Source: Rhizophagus clarus (taxonomy: Eukaryota > Glomeromycota > Glomeromycetes > Glomerales > Glomeraceae). Taken from it: 64,000 nt of DNA. Below, piece by piece: positions 48,486 through 61,399 of this stretch. Positions within the stretch are counted from its first letter, which is position 1. Each line of letters starts with the position of its first letter. Under the pieces are notes generated by a model. That model was given only the letters and a program-made list of their open reading frames with translations, was not told the origin of the DNA and searched no databases. A program made the translations under genes and the position numbers. Location of the stretch: contig BLAL01000206.1 of the NCBI GenBank assembly GCA_015698045.1, positions 372,001-436,000 on the forward strand, in the 5' to 3' direction.

Positions 48486-50682
48486 ATGCCAAAAGTAAAA
48501 AGTCAAAAAATTGAAAACATTCCTAAGGAAATTACAGACTATCCTGAAACAGATTCTGTATTATACACAGATGGTAGAAGGAGTTATTATTACAAAATCA
48601 AGCAAGAGGGTTTATATCCTCAACCTCCAATATTGGCATATACCCAAGGAAAGAACAAATATAAAATTCCGAATGGATATTGTGTAGAAACTACTTGGGG
48701 CCACGGGGAAAAAAAGAAAACTGTTAGGTGCTTAATTAATTATGTAGAAGAAAAGCCTCTTTTTAAAATCATGTATGGTGTAAACTTCTCAGAAGAAGTC
48801 CAATCAAATATATCTTCAACAACAGTAGCAAACGCAGTTCTGAAGGTTAGCTTTATTGAATTTTTTTTTTTGTGTTAAAATTGAATTAAACATATTTAAT
48901 TAATATTAACTTATTATCTTTTTTTAGAAACTTTTCCCCTTAAATGAAAAATCATTAATTTCTGATGTACATCTTTTTGGCATTTATTTAATGACATTAA
49001 AGGAAGCTAGAGAAAACATAAGTACAAGGGAAAAGAATATTCAATTAATACCAGTTGAACATTGTAGTAAATCAACATTGAATAGAAGGCAACATAAATT
49101 TGGAAATCAATTGAAACAATATGTTCAAGCTGAAGGTTCTAAAATCTATGGTAACGATCAAATTATCCTGAAACAAATTTCATATAGTGTTGGGAATATT
49201 AATTTTCAAATTGATTGTGAAGAAAAGAATGATACAAATAACAAAAAACTTATTTCAGCAGTACAAGCTATTGATTTAAATTATATTCCCCGTGAAGGTT
49301 ATCGAGCTTTAGCTGCAGTAGATTCTAATTTACAACGTGAATGGGCTGTCTCTGAACAACAACTTAAAATAACAATAGAAATGAATCAAAAAATTCCAAT
49401 TACTCTCATCGATCTTCCATTGGATTTTGCTGAATATTCAAACTTTGAATCAACCGAAATAATTCAAAATGTTAAAAAAGGTGGAACTTGAAGTGTTAAA
49501 GACATTTTAAAGTATATTGTGCCCGTCCTTATTTCTAATGAAATATTGAATATCAGTAATCCAATTATTCACTTGAGAGTTTCAGATGATGGTCGAAATG
49601 TGGGTAGAAAAATTAAGCACGTAATGATAACCATGGCAATTTTAAATGATATACAAAATATTCATAAACCCAACCATCATTACACAACAGTACTTTTTCC
49701 AGGTGTAGAAAAGTATGAAATCTTAGAAAATATGATGGCTTCTTTTATTAAAGAACTGGACGAAATAAAAAAAATGGATTAATGATTAGTGAAGTTATGT
49801 GGAACTTTGAACTTTATTTTAGTTCCGATTGGAAATTTTTAGCGATATGTTTGAGTTTCAATTCAGCAAATTCAAAATTTTTTTGTCTGTGGTGCCAAGT
49901 TTCAAAATATGACCAAGGAAATGACTGGAAAATCGATAAAAAGATCGAAAATTTTCAAGAATACCCGGGCCATCACAAGAAACCTCTTTTTTATATGATT
50001 TCACTGGATAAGTGGGTGCTGGACAAGCTTCATCTTTTGCTCTATATTTGGGACCGTCTTTGGTGTTTGGTTTTGGCAGAATTGAAAGAATTTAACCAAT
50101 TCGATGATATATGCCATGATGAAATTGTTAAAGAAATGGATAGAATTGGTGTTAATTTCCAGTTTTGGCTAGAAAAATCCAATACATGGAATTATACATC
50201 ATTGGTAGGTGATGACAAAAAGAAAGTTTTAAAAAATTTCAACTTTAAACGTATATTCCCACCTTTACGTGCTAAAGCGATTCAAGAATTATGGGATCGA
50301 TTTTACCAAGTTTACCTCAATCTTTGATTGAAGGACTATGACGCCCGACAGTTTCAGTTCGAAGCCGAAGATTGGCTGGAACTATTTAAGGTATTATACA
50401 TGCCAAGTGATGTAACTCTGTATATACATGTTCTCGTCTGCCATATGTCAGAGTTCATGGAAAAACATAAACAATTTGGTATAAAGGTATTTTCGTGTAC
50501 GGCAGTCGAGAAAAAAAACCATCAGCAAGTGACACATTTTTTTAGACAGACAACGAAAGATGGAGGAAAAACAAAAAATCAGCAATAACTGATATTCTTG
50601 AATATGAAAATAGGGTTCTCTTTTATTTATTTGATAATGTTGAAATTACGACATCAAAACCAAAAAAAATAAATTTAAAATA
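48486..50682 (+). pseudogene. Decayed transposase-like gene, family not named
   Basis: ATG 48486 starts MPKVKSQKIENIPKEITDYP. An intron 48846-48927 (GTTAGC...TTTTTAG) splits the first exon from the long second one. Later pieces show HLRVSDDGRNVGRKIKHVM, HHYTTVLFPGVEKYE, FSSDWKFLAICLSFNSANSK with FCLWCQVSKYD, and PLFYMISLDKWVLDKLHLLL. The coding-like sequence ends near 50682 with a Lys-rich tail. The Asp residues in DDGR and SDWKF, the following C-x2-C and the later helical E-containing part look like an RNase H-fold DDE transposase, but this is inference. About four breaks interrupt the frame, so the copy is dead. Inverted ends were looked for and not found. Confidence 0.6.
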
Positions 50683-51299
50683 ATATTTTTGTTGTTAATT
50701 TTGAAGCGGTAGAAATAATTTGTATTAATATTAACTGATAATATTAAATTAAATAAAATGATATATTAGTAACAATTTGTTATTTTTTGTTTTAATAGCT
50801 TGGATGGCCAGGATGTGTATTTTAGTAAGACGACACCGGCTTTTTGAAATTTGACGAAACTACACTTTCAATTATTAATTAAGAAACGTTCTAATGTTTT
50901 TTTCTCTTTTTTTTTTGAGAGGAAATATAATTGGGTATGTACATAGCGTTTTAGACTGGTATTAATGCTTACTTATCCTTTAAAATTTTTTAATGATAAA
51001 TTATAACTTATACCAGATCAGTCTTTAAGTTTCTTGAGCGGAAATCAAGCAGCATAGACGTAAGTAATTTCTAATTTTTTAAAAAAAAAATTCTTGGCTT
51101 TTTTATTAGGATCGAACCAACTAGACTATATATTCTATGTCCAAACCAGTATGTCTTGGTAAAGAATAGAGTAAAGTATTTTTTTATTTCTTTCATTTTT
51201 TTTTTAATTATTACGTTTTTTTTTGTTTCAAAAAAAAAAAAAAAAATGGTTATAAATGGAAGGCTCAAGATATCAATCCGTAATCATCATAATATGATA

Positions 51300-54220
51300 G
51301 TCGATTTATTAAAATTATGACCGATTCAATCGGATCAATCGATTATCCGAATTACATTATTCTAGGAGTTTTGAATTATTCTTCAACGAAACGTTTATTA
51401 ACTTTTTGTTCTTTCTTAGACGGTTTGCTCTTTGGGTATTTGAACGTGTGGGAATCTGGTGGTATGAATATCCATATTTTTAGGCATATTAAACTGAATG
51501 CCTTATATATTTTTTTTTTTTAAATTATGAAACTTTTATTTATAACGTTTTAATTTTTTCTTGATTTCAGGTTCAAGACACTAGAACGCCGAAGTGTTAA
51601 GTTTCACAACAATTGAGAATTTATTATTTATTTATTTATTTTAAATAGAAACGTCTCCTAACGTTTCTTTTTTTTTCCCTTTTGCAGGTTTTGGACTTTT
51701 AGGTTAATTGGAAAGTGAAAGTGGTAAGCTTTGCAACCTCCGTTACGAAACCTTTTTTTTTTTGATATTTATAATTAGAAACGTATTATCATTTCTTATT
51801 ACCTTTTTTTTGCAGATTCAAATTCAAAATATTGGTTATTCATCTTTTGTCTGCGTAGAAAATTCAATGAGAGGTTTTTTAACCATTTATATAATGCTTC
51901 GACTTTTCTCTTTTTTTTGACGACTGGCTGGACCTTTAGACACGTGAGATTTGCTACGTAGGTTTCAAGGGATTGAAATTTAAGTTTCGCGGATCCTGTT
52001 GCGACACAGTTTTTATTTTATTCTATTTTATTTATTTTATTAGAAACGTTTGCTAACGTTTCTTTTATTTCTTTTATTTTTTTGTAGATCGTCTAGAGTA
52101 TCGATCCAGAAACGCTGGATTTGGAAACGGTAAGTTTTACTATTACTTCTCTTACTTCACCTTTTTTTTTAAAATATAACGTTTCTTTTTTTTTGTTTTG
52201 TAGATCCTCTGGGTTTCAGTTCGAGTGCTGGAAACTTTACGTAGGCTCCTTTTGAGGTGTAACAACATTTAACTATAAAATATGGATGATTATATATGAT
52301 TATTATTAATTTAATTGAGAAACAACTGTTGGAATGTGTAAGAAAGATTATTGATTAAAAAAGAGATTTACAACAGAGTATGATTTATTACAAGAATTAT
52401 ACATTCTTTAAAAAAAAGGGGTGGAAGAATGGCAAAATTGTCCAGGTTCATCAGGCAGAACAACTTTAAATGGATGGTAAGTGATTAGTATAATATTATA
52501 TGGCGTAATTGTGTTTCAAAATAACTCTTTCTATTTAAATTTCAAACTTTCCTTTAAATTTAACGGCTGGTCACCAGGAAGTTAAATCGGCATAAATCTT
52601 ATCTGATCAATATCTTATCCCATTGCTTTAATTTTGAATTTCTCAAGGAAGCCGCATGATTCTGGTGGCTCCAAAACTGTTATAGTGAAGCCTTGCAGAC
52701 AAGCTACGGATAACAGCATTGAATTTTTTGAAATTTTTTCTATTGAGGTAAAGTTCAGGAGCCTGCCTAATAAGCACGTCCATAATTTGCGACCAATACT
52801 AATATACTCCTTCCTTATTTCTGGCCTTTTCTGATTTTTTTTTGTTCTAAGGGAGCTTTAGCGATGTGAGAGTTTTTACAGTATAAGAATTCAATATGCT
52901 AGCCAGAGTAAAGATAAAGTGCGATTTTAACGTGCAGTGTACCTATTTTTAATTTATCGGTTGATAGTACCTCACTGATCGATCTCAATCTTTTTCTATT
53001 TGTTTTATTTTTTTTTTTTTTTAGAAATAACTTTAAAGATGATTTAAGAAGTGGAATGCTGAATTGTAAATATTAATTTTGAAGTTGAACCCATTTGAAG
53101 AACATTATTAATATTTCTTTTTTTTTTAATAGGAATCGGTATTTTAAATTTTAAAGAATAAGGACTCTTATGAAATGAAGGTTTGTTGGTTTAATATCTG
53201 ATTTCAATTTTTTTTAGTGTTACCATTTTGTTAACCGTATTTTTTTTTTTTAACATGTATGTTATTTTTTTCATTGTATTTTGTTTCATTTGTACTCATT
53301 ATTACTTTTTGTTTAGAATTTAGCTAGTGAACTTTGGAGAATCAGGGAATGAAGGTTAGTTAATTTTTTTTATTTCGTCCATTTCTTTTGTTTTCATTTA
53401 CTGATACAGTCCTCTTTTCTTTAGGTTAGCTGATAAACTGCTGAATGGGTGGATAGGTAAAGTATTTTTTTCCGCTTTGTATTTTGTTTCGCTTTTCATT
53501 TTTTGCACTAAATTCTTTTTTCATTAGATCTTCCGGTTAGTGCAAGTAAAACGAAAAAAAGGAAAACATAATTATTATGCTTAGAAAATAACGTCAAAAT
53601 GACATAGTAGTAGAAGGTGAAACAAATTGCTTTTTACCATTTTCTTTAAGAAACGTTATTAACGTCTCTTAGTGTGTTTTTTTTTTCTTGGAGTTGTTGT
53701 TTGCTGGAGTCGAACCAACTGGAACTTGTCCACATCATGAACAACAAATAAGAATTATGGTACGTTTTCATTTATTCGATATTGATTAGGAACGGTTGGT
53801 TGTTATGATAGAAGTGATCAATAATCCAAATGAAACTTGTGGTAAGTTTTTTTTTAGTGGAGTGAATATGGAGTATGTGGTATAATAGCGTATTAATCCT
53901 CTTTTTTTTTATTTTTTAGATTTTGGACGGACAGACTTCCTTAGAAGATTAAAACGAAACTTATAGTACAGTAAGTTTCCTAAGTGCGATGGTATAATGG
54001 TGACATTTATTAATGTCTTTTTTTTTAGGTTTCTGACTTTCCTGTAAGATTGAAGATTTGATAAAAGTAAGTTTTTTGGGTAAACGGATGAGCAATGGCT
54101 GTGATAAAATATTATTAATGCCTTTTTTTCATATTTTTCAGATTTGGGACTAAAATTAATATGAGGATTTCTGCAATTTAAAGTTGCGAAGAATTTAAAA
54201 GTTTAATAAAAAAAAACTAT
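51300..54220 (+). repeat. Intron-like module array (plus strand), largest block
   Basis: At least eight units have a 3' splice-like end (T tract plus GCAG, GTAG or TTAG), a 19-42-nt block and a GTAAG-type donor. Clear blocks: 51688-51723 (36 nt), 52088-52129 (42 nt), 52204-52240 (37 nt), with others between 53150 and 54150. Introns often carry GAAACGTCTCCTAACGTTTC (51648-51667) or GAAACGTTTGCTAACGTTTC (52043-52062), in which CTAAC could be the branch site held in a hairpin loop. The blocks contain stops in all frames when joined simply, so no protein is proposed. Confidence 0.66.
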
Positions 54221-54657
54221 GGAGTTAAGCCATCTGGAATTACATCCATATCATGAACAACAAGTGAGAAGACTAAAGTAAACATGCATTTTTTTGGATC
54301 GGGTTCTTTCGTTAGATTTTTAGTTGGTTGGGTTCTTGTAATTATAGCAATATATAAATAAATGTAAATTAAATAATAATAAATGAAAGTAAAAAATAAA
54401 ATGTTATTTTGTGCATTATAAAATATATAAGCTGTGCAATATTTCCACTTTTAATATTTAAATAATGTAAAAAATTTTTGGCCGGCATTAACATAATTTC
54501 AGCCAAAACTTAACTTTATAGTAATGTATATTAATTTTTGTTTCAAGTCAATACCATAAACATTTTGCATATTATATGATACTTTAGTAATACTTTAAAT
54601 ATTAAAAAATTATTAAATTTAAATATTTTAAGTGAGTAATCAAATCAGCCCATATGT

Positions 54658-54888
54658 ACTTTGGTTGGAATATATCAAGGGGGAAGATCTAGGAAAATTT
54701 AGTGTAATGCGATTTATTCTTTTTAGGATAGGTTTATTACTATATTTTTACTTAGGAGACTATATAGCTTTGTTTTTAGTTAGTTTTATTTTATTTTGTT
54801 TCTTTTTATATTTTGTAAATTGTTTCAGTTTAATAATAATTAATAAAGATAAGGACTACTATGCCGCGTTTGCCTTGAATTTAAATTC
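54658..54888 (+). repeat. Left 230-bp direct repeat flanking the LINE
   Basis: It starts ACTTTGGTTGGAATATATCA and ends TTGAATTTAAATTC, directly at the LINE 5' junction. It matches 58648-58876 at roughly 90% by eye. The upstream sequence is not LINE. Confidence 0.9.
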
Positions 54889-57800
54889 TCATCCCAGATC
54901 TATGGCGTCAGGCTATGGTCTTCCCTATCCCCAAGCCACATGATTGGCGATATCAATTAAAGAATATCCATCCAATTACGCTCTTGGAAGTTATTCAGAA
55001 ATCTTTCATCAAGCTTTTCTACAACCGCTTATCTTCTATTCTTGCTACTCACAATGTCCTCACTGGTGGTAATTTTGCTGGGCTGCCTGGAGGGACCTGC
55101 CGTGATCCTATTATAACTCTTGAATCTATCATCTACGATGCAAATTACAACAATTCTCCTCTCTGGATTCTTTCTCAAGATATCTCCAAAGCATTTGATT
55201 CTGTCAACCTTATTATGTTGAAATTCGCTTTGAAACGTATACGCTTGCCTGCCTCATCCATCATGCTCATCTTGTTACTTTTTATAAATCGATCGAATCG
55301 AGTCTTTACGGCACATGGTGATACTCCTTCATATCAGGTCCGCATCAGTATTGACCAAGACGAGGTGATTTCCCCACTTCTTTGGGTCATCTATATTGAT
55401 CCCCTTCTGTCTGTGCTAAAGAAAGAGATGCTGGATCCTTATATCTTACGATCTCCAACACTTCTTCTGACTGTTCTGAATGACGCCTCTAACCTCGCTA
55501 TTAATAATTTAGTCTTTATGGATGATTCTACCCTTATCTCTTCGACTAAAGCCAGATTGGAATATATGTTATCTATTACAGAAGAATTTTACGCACTGAA
55601 TAACACTTCTGCTAATCATCAAAAATATGTTTTGATACCTAATTCTTTACCTTTAACCACTACATCCACGATCTCTCCAGTGGAATTCAATTTATCTTTA
55701 TCCTCTTTAAATCGTATTCCTTTTATATCTGTTACCCCTATTTCTGTTACTTCTTCCTTTCGCTTTTTAGGCATTTGGTTCAATATTAAGGGTTCTCGTG
55801 ACTTCGTTAGAAAACAAATTGCTGGTGAATGTAATTCGTTTGCTGCTACTCTATGCCCAGCCAAATTGTCTGTCAAACAAGTCATCTATCTTTACAACAC
55901 GATGCTCATCCCCAAACTTGAATACCATATGCAAGTTACCCACCTCTCTGAAAAGGATTGCTATACTGCTACGTGACTTATCTGTTCGCTCATTAAACAA
56001 AAAGCTAATTTTTCTCGCTCCCTGCCCAATTCCTTACTATACCTTTCTCAAGCTCTGGGACTGACTAATTTGTTCTTTCACTTGGTTCAATGCCATGTTA
56101 CTAATTTATTTTTGATGGTTAATTCTTCTACTCTTTTTATTCAACGTTTGTTTGTTTATAGATTAGTGTTGATTCAATTTCAGTTTTTAATTCCTATTTC
56201 TCCTTTGATGGTGGATGATTGGTCCTTATGGTCCAACATGAAAGCCTTTAAATGTGATTATATCGCTTGCACTCTTGCTTCCCTTGTCTCTACCCCCTTT
56301 CAACTGCAACATGCTAGTTTCAATTCAATATCTCCAGACCTTACTCTATCTGGCCATACCCCTTTGTATTTGTGTATGAGTCCACAGATTTTCAAGGCTT
56401 GCCTTAAGGTCCTACGAAAATGTCACTTGTATTATTTATCACAACTGACCACGCCTACGGGCTCCCATCTTATTTCCTGGACTGCTTATCGGGCTGCTTA
56501 TATTGCTCAATTGGCCAACAAACGTGGTCGCTTTCTCCCACACAAATGGTATCTAGATATCCAGGCACATACTACCATCCCTGACTCTCACGACCGCTTG
56601 CACAGTCGTTTTGTGTGCTCCTCTTCTGTTACCCTCACTGCCACACTCATCCCTGGTGTTACTACCACCCAGAAGAATAGGCATTGGCTAGTCACACTGG
56701 ATGGACATGATGCTCCTCTTTTTGGCAAACAGCTCAGCGTTCAGCCTAAGAAGGATACTTGCGTAATTGTTCATTGGACATCTGATTGTCTCTCCTCTTC
56801 TGATGATGTTATCCATCTTCGCCCATGTCTGGGCTGTGATGCTCACATCCCTTTCCCTTCGGCTAATAAATACGCTGCTGTTGCACCTCGTTGTACTTTT
56901 ACAATTTCTCTATTGAAATCCCTGATCCTGCTTACCAATTGTGAACGTATTAGACAGACCACCACAGAAGTTGTTTCCACCTTTTCTTAGGCTAACCTTT
57001 GTGACACGGTAGTCTCTTATTCTAGACGTCTTGATATTTCTCCAGATTTCTTTTCTTCTTCTCTTGTTGTCGACGATGACTTAGTCAGAAATTCCCCTCC
57101 CTGTGGCTCGTCCAGTCTTCCCTCTCCTATTATTCTTCCACCAGGCTCTCATTATCGCTTTTATACTAATGGTTCCCTATTAACTTAGGATCGCCAGATG
57201 TTTTGATGGGCTGGTCTTGGGTGCAGATTATTCATGATGCTGGTTATCTCAACTCTGTGGCAATATATGCTCATGGCACTATACGGCATTAGCCTTCTTC
57301 CACTCATGCAGAAGTAGCTGCGATTTTTGCTGCTCTTAGCGTCTTCCCAGATGATTCTACCATCTCTATTTACACGGATTCACAGGCTGCCATAGATGGT
57401 TTGCGCTTATGTGCTTTTTCTTCTTATACTAATAGTCATTCGTATTATAAGACCACTAACTTTGAACTATGGGCCTCTATTGAGTGCTCCATTCGAGCGA
57501 AACGACTAACAGTTTTTCCTGTTAAGGTCAAAGGCCATGCTAGCAATTATTGGAATGAATTTGCCGATTCTCTCGCCAATTCTGCACATCACTCTGATGA
57601 TGCCATTTTTTTCTCTATGGCTGATTTCACTTCCTCACATAATGTTCGCCTGGTTTACGATGACGTTGTTTGTGAATCTAACCCTAGGCGCCTTTTCAAA
57701 CTTTATTATCAAGCTACTTTCATGAAGGACCTCTTATCGCTTAAACGTTTCCAGTTCACTTTCTGTCTACGCGATAGGGATGACTACGTGGTTGACTGGG

Positions 57801-58647
57801 AACTTACATGGTTTTCTCTGAATTTTTCTCCAGTCCATGACGCCTCCTTTCAAGCTCACCATGCCTCCAGACATTATACCTTTAAATTTAAACTTTTCCT
57901 GGATGATTTACCCCTTTTGGAAAAGTTGAAACTCACCTGTCCTGATCTTTATATTGATCTTTTGACATGCCGTTCCTGCCGCAATCGCAAAGAAGATTTA
58001 TTGCATCTCATTCTTTGTCCCAAGCGGTATTCCATTATGCACCAAATTTTACAATCTTACCAAAATCGCTTATTTTCTAAGCTTTGCGAAGCTGGTGAAC
58101 TGGCTGATTTGAACCCCACCCCCATGCTCAGGCGGCTTTCTTCTCTTTCTTGTTGGACCGTTTCTTCATCTAATTGGTCCTCTTATGCGCTCATCTGAGG
58201 TTGTTTACCTATAATGTTTATTAATCTATTTGTTGAATTATCTATCCCCAGACAATCGGCTATGAAGGTCGTAGCTGCGATTCACAACAATTTCGTCCAG
58301 AAGCTTCGTACATGCATTTGGAATCCGCATACCTATGATAAAAGTAAATGGGAAGACGTAATGAATATAACCTTTAAATTGAAAACTACTCTTCAGCCTT
58401 CTAACTTGCCTGCCACTTTGTATGTGCCTTTCTCTTCATTACCTCCTCCGACCCAACTCATGACTTCACGTGACTCCAGAACTGATTGGATTAAGAACTC
58501 GATGATTCAAGAATTACCATGGTATAATCATTTCATTGAGTTTAATGGGTCGTCTAACGGTGCTACTTAATAACAGCTTTTGCAGGATGGGATGTCGATT
58601 TTTATAGTGGGCGTGTTATCCGTTATTATGTTAGCATAGTTGCTTCT
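54889..58647 (+). mobile_element. LINE (non-LTR retrotransposon), 5'-truncated, with RT and RNase H
   Basis: The copy begins inside the reverse transcriptase (PIPKPHDWRYQLKNIHPITL). It shows QDISKAFDSVN (first catalytic Asp) and FMDD in place of the usual YADD or FADD, then a thumb and linker (to about 57000). RNase H follows, with FYTNGSL (57150-57172; the usual first Asp is Asn), HAEVAAIFAAL, IYTDSQAAIDGL and WNEFADSLA, and finally a CRSC...HLILC zinc motif and TGA near 58198. No endonuclease part is present because the 5' end is missing. Several stops and frame changes separate the parts (54915-55976, 56070-56990, 57401-58198, 58214-58570), so it is inactive. RT plus RNase H suggests a Tad- or I-like clade; this was not tested. 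Confidence 0.9.
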
Positions 58648-58876
58648 ACTTTGATTGGAATATATCAAGGGGGAAGATCTAGGGAAATTTAGTGTAATGC
58701 GATTATTCTTTTAGTTTAATTTTGTTACTTTATTTTTACTTAGGAGACTATATAGCTTTATTTTTAGTTAGTTTTATTTTATTTTGTTTTCTTTTTATTT
58801 TTTATAAATTGTATCGATTGAATAATAATTAATAAAGATATTGGCTACTATGCCACGTTTGCCTTGAATTTAAATT
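58648..58876 (+). repeat. Right 230-bp direct repeat flanking the LINE
   Basis: It begins directly after the LINE 3' end (GTTGCTTCT) with ACTTTGATTGGAATATATCA and ends TTGAATTTAAATT before unique sequence. It has about 20-25 differences from the left copy over 230 bp. Confidence 0.9.
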
Positions 58877-58879
58877 TTT

Positions 58880-59632
58880 TCTTAAAGAAATTATAGATAT
58901 TAGTCATATGAACCTATTGGCAACAGATTCCTAAAAATCATGGTGGCTTCTACCATTAATATTGTGGTAGGCGCAGTTTCTGTTTCAGCGTATGTCAACC
59001 AGCTCATTCATCATAGCCCAGTTCCAATAGACGTTATAGTGGAAATAACGTGAACGTGTATGGTGAGGCATTATTAGATTAGATTTGATTTTTATAATTT
59101 GATTTTGGGATGAGTAAAAATTTGGGTAAAAAGAAAGTCGTAAAATGTCATTTTAAATAAAATTTGAACAATACCTCTTTGGTTTGATTTTATTTCTCAT
59201 TTCAATTAAAATTTAATTTATTACACTCTCATCATTAAACATATTAATTAAATCTCATGTGGATATGGATTATCTAAATATAAATATCATGATTAATAAA
59301 AAAAAATCTTAGTTTGATTTCATATCAATATATCATATTTAAAAATAAAAACAATTTTATTTTGATTAAATATTTTGCGTACATTTCTTAAAAAAATCAT
59401 AAAAAAAATCTTGTACATCGTACATACATGCAATTACTAAATATCATCCTCTTGTGATAAATAAAAAATTACGCAACACAAATTCAACACAAATTCAACA
59501 CAAATTTAACAAATTTAACAAAATTTGGCCAAAATTAATAATTTTTTACCAGAATTATCAACACAAATTAAACACAAATCGAATACAAGTTTCAGTCACG
59601 ATTTATTTATATCACGTCTGCGTTGTTGATAA
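58880..59632. other. Gene-free AT-rich stretch
   Basis: No gene. 59470-59590 has short AACACAAATTC repeats (AACACAAATTCAACACAAAT). Confidence 0.5.
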
Positions 59633-59636
59633 TTAA

Positions 59637-60262
59637 GGGTAGAGTGTATCTACGCCACAACATATATATGATTTTAGACTAAAAATGTAGATCATCATGT
59701 GACTCAAAATGAGCAAAATTTATGATTTCTCGCAAACTACTATATGAATTTTGTTAAATACACATTTAAAAAGAGTATAAACATGCACTTCATTTATTTA
59801 TTAAAGTGTTTAACCATTTGCTATTAGTCTTTTTGAATGTATTTAGACTTTTAAAATCAAATATGACTAATAATAAAAAAATAAAATGGTATTAATAAAA
59901 AATTTTATTTGAATAAGTAAATGCACAATGATTTTTTGACATAAATATTCTTTTTATTATACTATTAACTTGTAAGGTTTCATAAGTTTAAAGTTAATTT
60001 GAAGATATGTTCTCTAGATGATTCGCAATTTACCATAGAAGATTTGCAACTTAATGACGACTTCATAATGTAATATTTTGTTATAAGCCTTATTTGTATT
60101 ATATTTTACTAAAGTTTATTTGAAAGATAGAAACTCTAGCTTTCTAAAGAATACTTTTAAACAGTTTTTCATAAAATATTGAATGAGTTTTCCTTGTAGC
60201 GAAGTAAAAAAAAAATGATTTTTTTTTTAGCCATATGATCAGCCATGTCGACCTCTCTACCC
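59637..60262. mobile_element. TTAA-flanked MITE, 626 bp
   Basis: The left end GGGTAGAGTG and the right end CCTCTCTACCC (read inward GGGTAGAGAGG) are bounded by TTAA at 59633-59636 and 60263-60266. There is no coding sequence inside. The TTAA duplication places it with piggyBac- or Kolobok-type families, but its termini differ from those of the 20.5-25.9-kb element. Confidence 0.75.
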
Positions 60263-60299
60263 TTAAATAAATAAATCTGCATGATATGATTGTGCATGA

Positions 60300-61290
60300 T
60301 TGCATATATAGTATCGTATTTTCTGGCCAATCAAAATTAGGCTGATCCTTGCATGTAATTTAATCTGCACGCGTTTTTTGTCCTATTTATTTTTTGTCTC
60401 TTTATTTCTTTATTTTTTTATTCAATATTTTTCTCTTCTTTTTATTATTTATTTATCCTTTTGTTCAATATTTTTTAATTATATACAGAATATTTACATA
60501 TATTTCATAATTTATTGCTTTGCAGATATAAAAATATTTATTTATTAATACTAATTATTTCATTATTTTTTACTTCTTTTTTACTTTGTATCGTAATACT
60601 GATAATAATATACATGTTTCTTTTATTTCTTTTTACTTGTACTTTAATACTAACGATCGATACTAACAATACTAATTATGTTTTTTTTACTCATTTTACT
60701 TAATACTAACAACATGTTTATTTTTTATTTTGTCTCCTCTTTCTTTTATTTTTAGTTTATTCTTTGCAGGTATAGAAATATTTGTTTATTAATACTAATT
60801 ATTTTCATTTTCTTTTTACCTTTGTTACTTTGTGTCGTAATACTAACAATAATATCCATATTTTCTTTATTCCTTTTTGCTTTTACTTCAATACTAACGA
60901 TACTAATAATACTAATTATGTTTTTTTTACTCTTTTTACTTAATACTAACAACATGTTTATTTTTCCTCTTTCTTTTATTTTTAGTTTATTCTTTGCAGG
61001 TATAGAAATATTTGTTTATTAATACTAATTGTTTTAATACTAACACGTTTTTTACTCTAATTGTTACTTTATATCGTAATACTAACAATACTATCTACGT
61101 TTTCTTTTTTTCTTTTATTTGTACTTTAATACTAATGATAATATCCATGTTTCTACTGTTTCTTTAACTCTTTTTACTCTAATATTAACAACACTAACAA
61201 TACTAACAATATTTCTTTTATCTTTATATCTAATACCAATGTTACTATAGCTGTTTTTCTTCTTTTTACATCTAATTGTATCATTACTCT
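60300..61290 (+). repeat. T-rich TACTAAC array with about 230-bp tandem units
   Basis: TTATTCTTTGCAGGTATAGA AATATTTGTTTATTAATACT occurs at about 60758 and again at about 60988, with a diverged copy near 60518, giving 230-240-bp units. Between them are many AATACTAACAATA and TTTTCTTTT tracts. TACTAAC followed by pyrimidines and GCAG copies an intron 3' end. Confidence 0.8.
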
Positions 61291-61399
61291 TTCTTTTTTC
61301 ACTTTTATATATTCTGTATATAGTAATAAATACTTGTAATTTTTTATAATTTAATTCATATTATATCTAATAAAATATACATTATATAAACTTATAGTA

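Noticed and set aside
54658-58876. Direct repeats at both ends suggested an LTR-type element.
   Set aside because: The RT, C-terminal RNase H and zinc motif are of LINE type, and a second LINE copy lacks these repeats, so they are flanking sequence and not LTRs.
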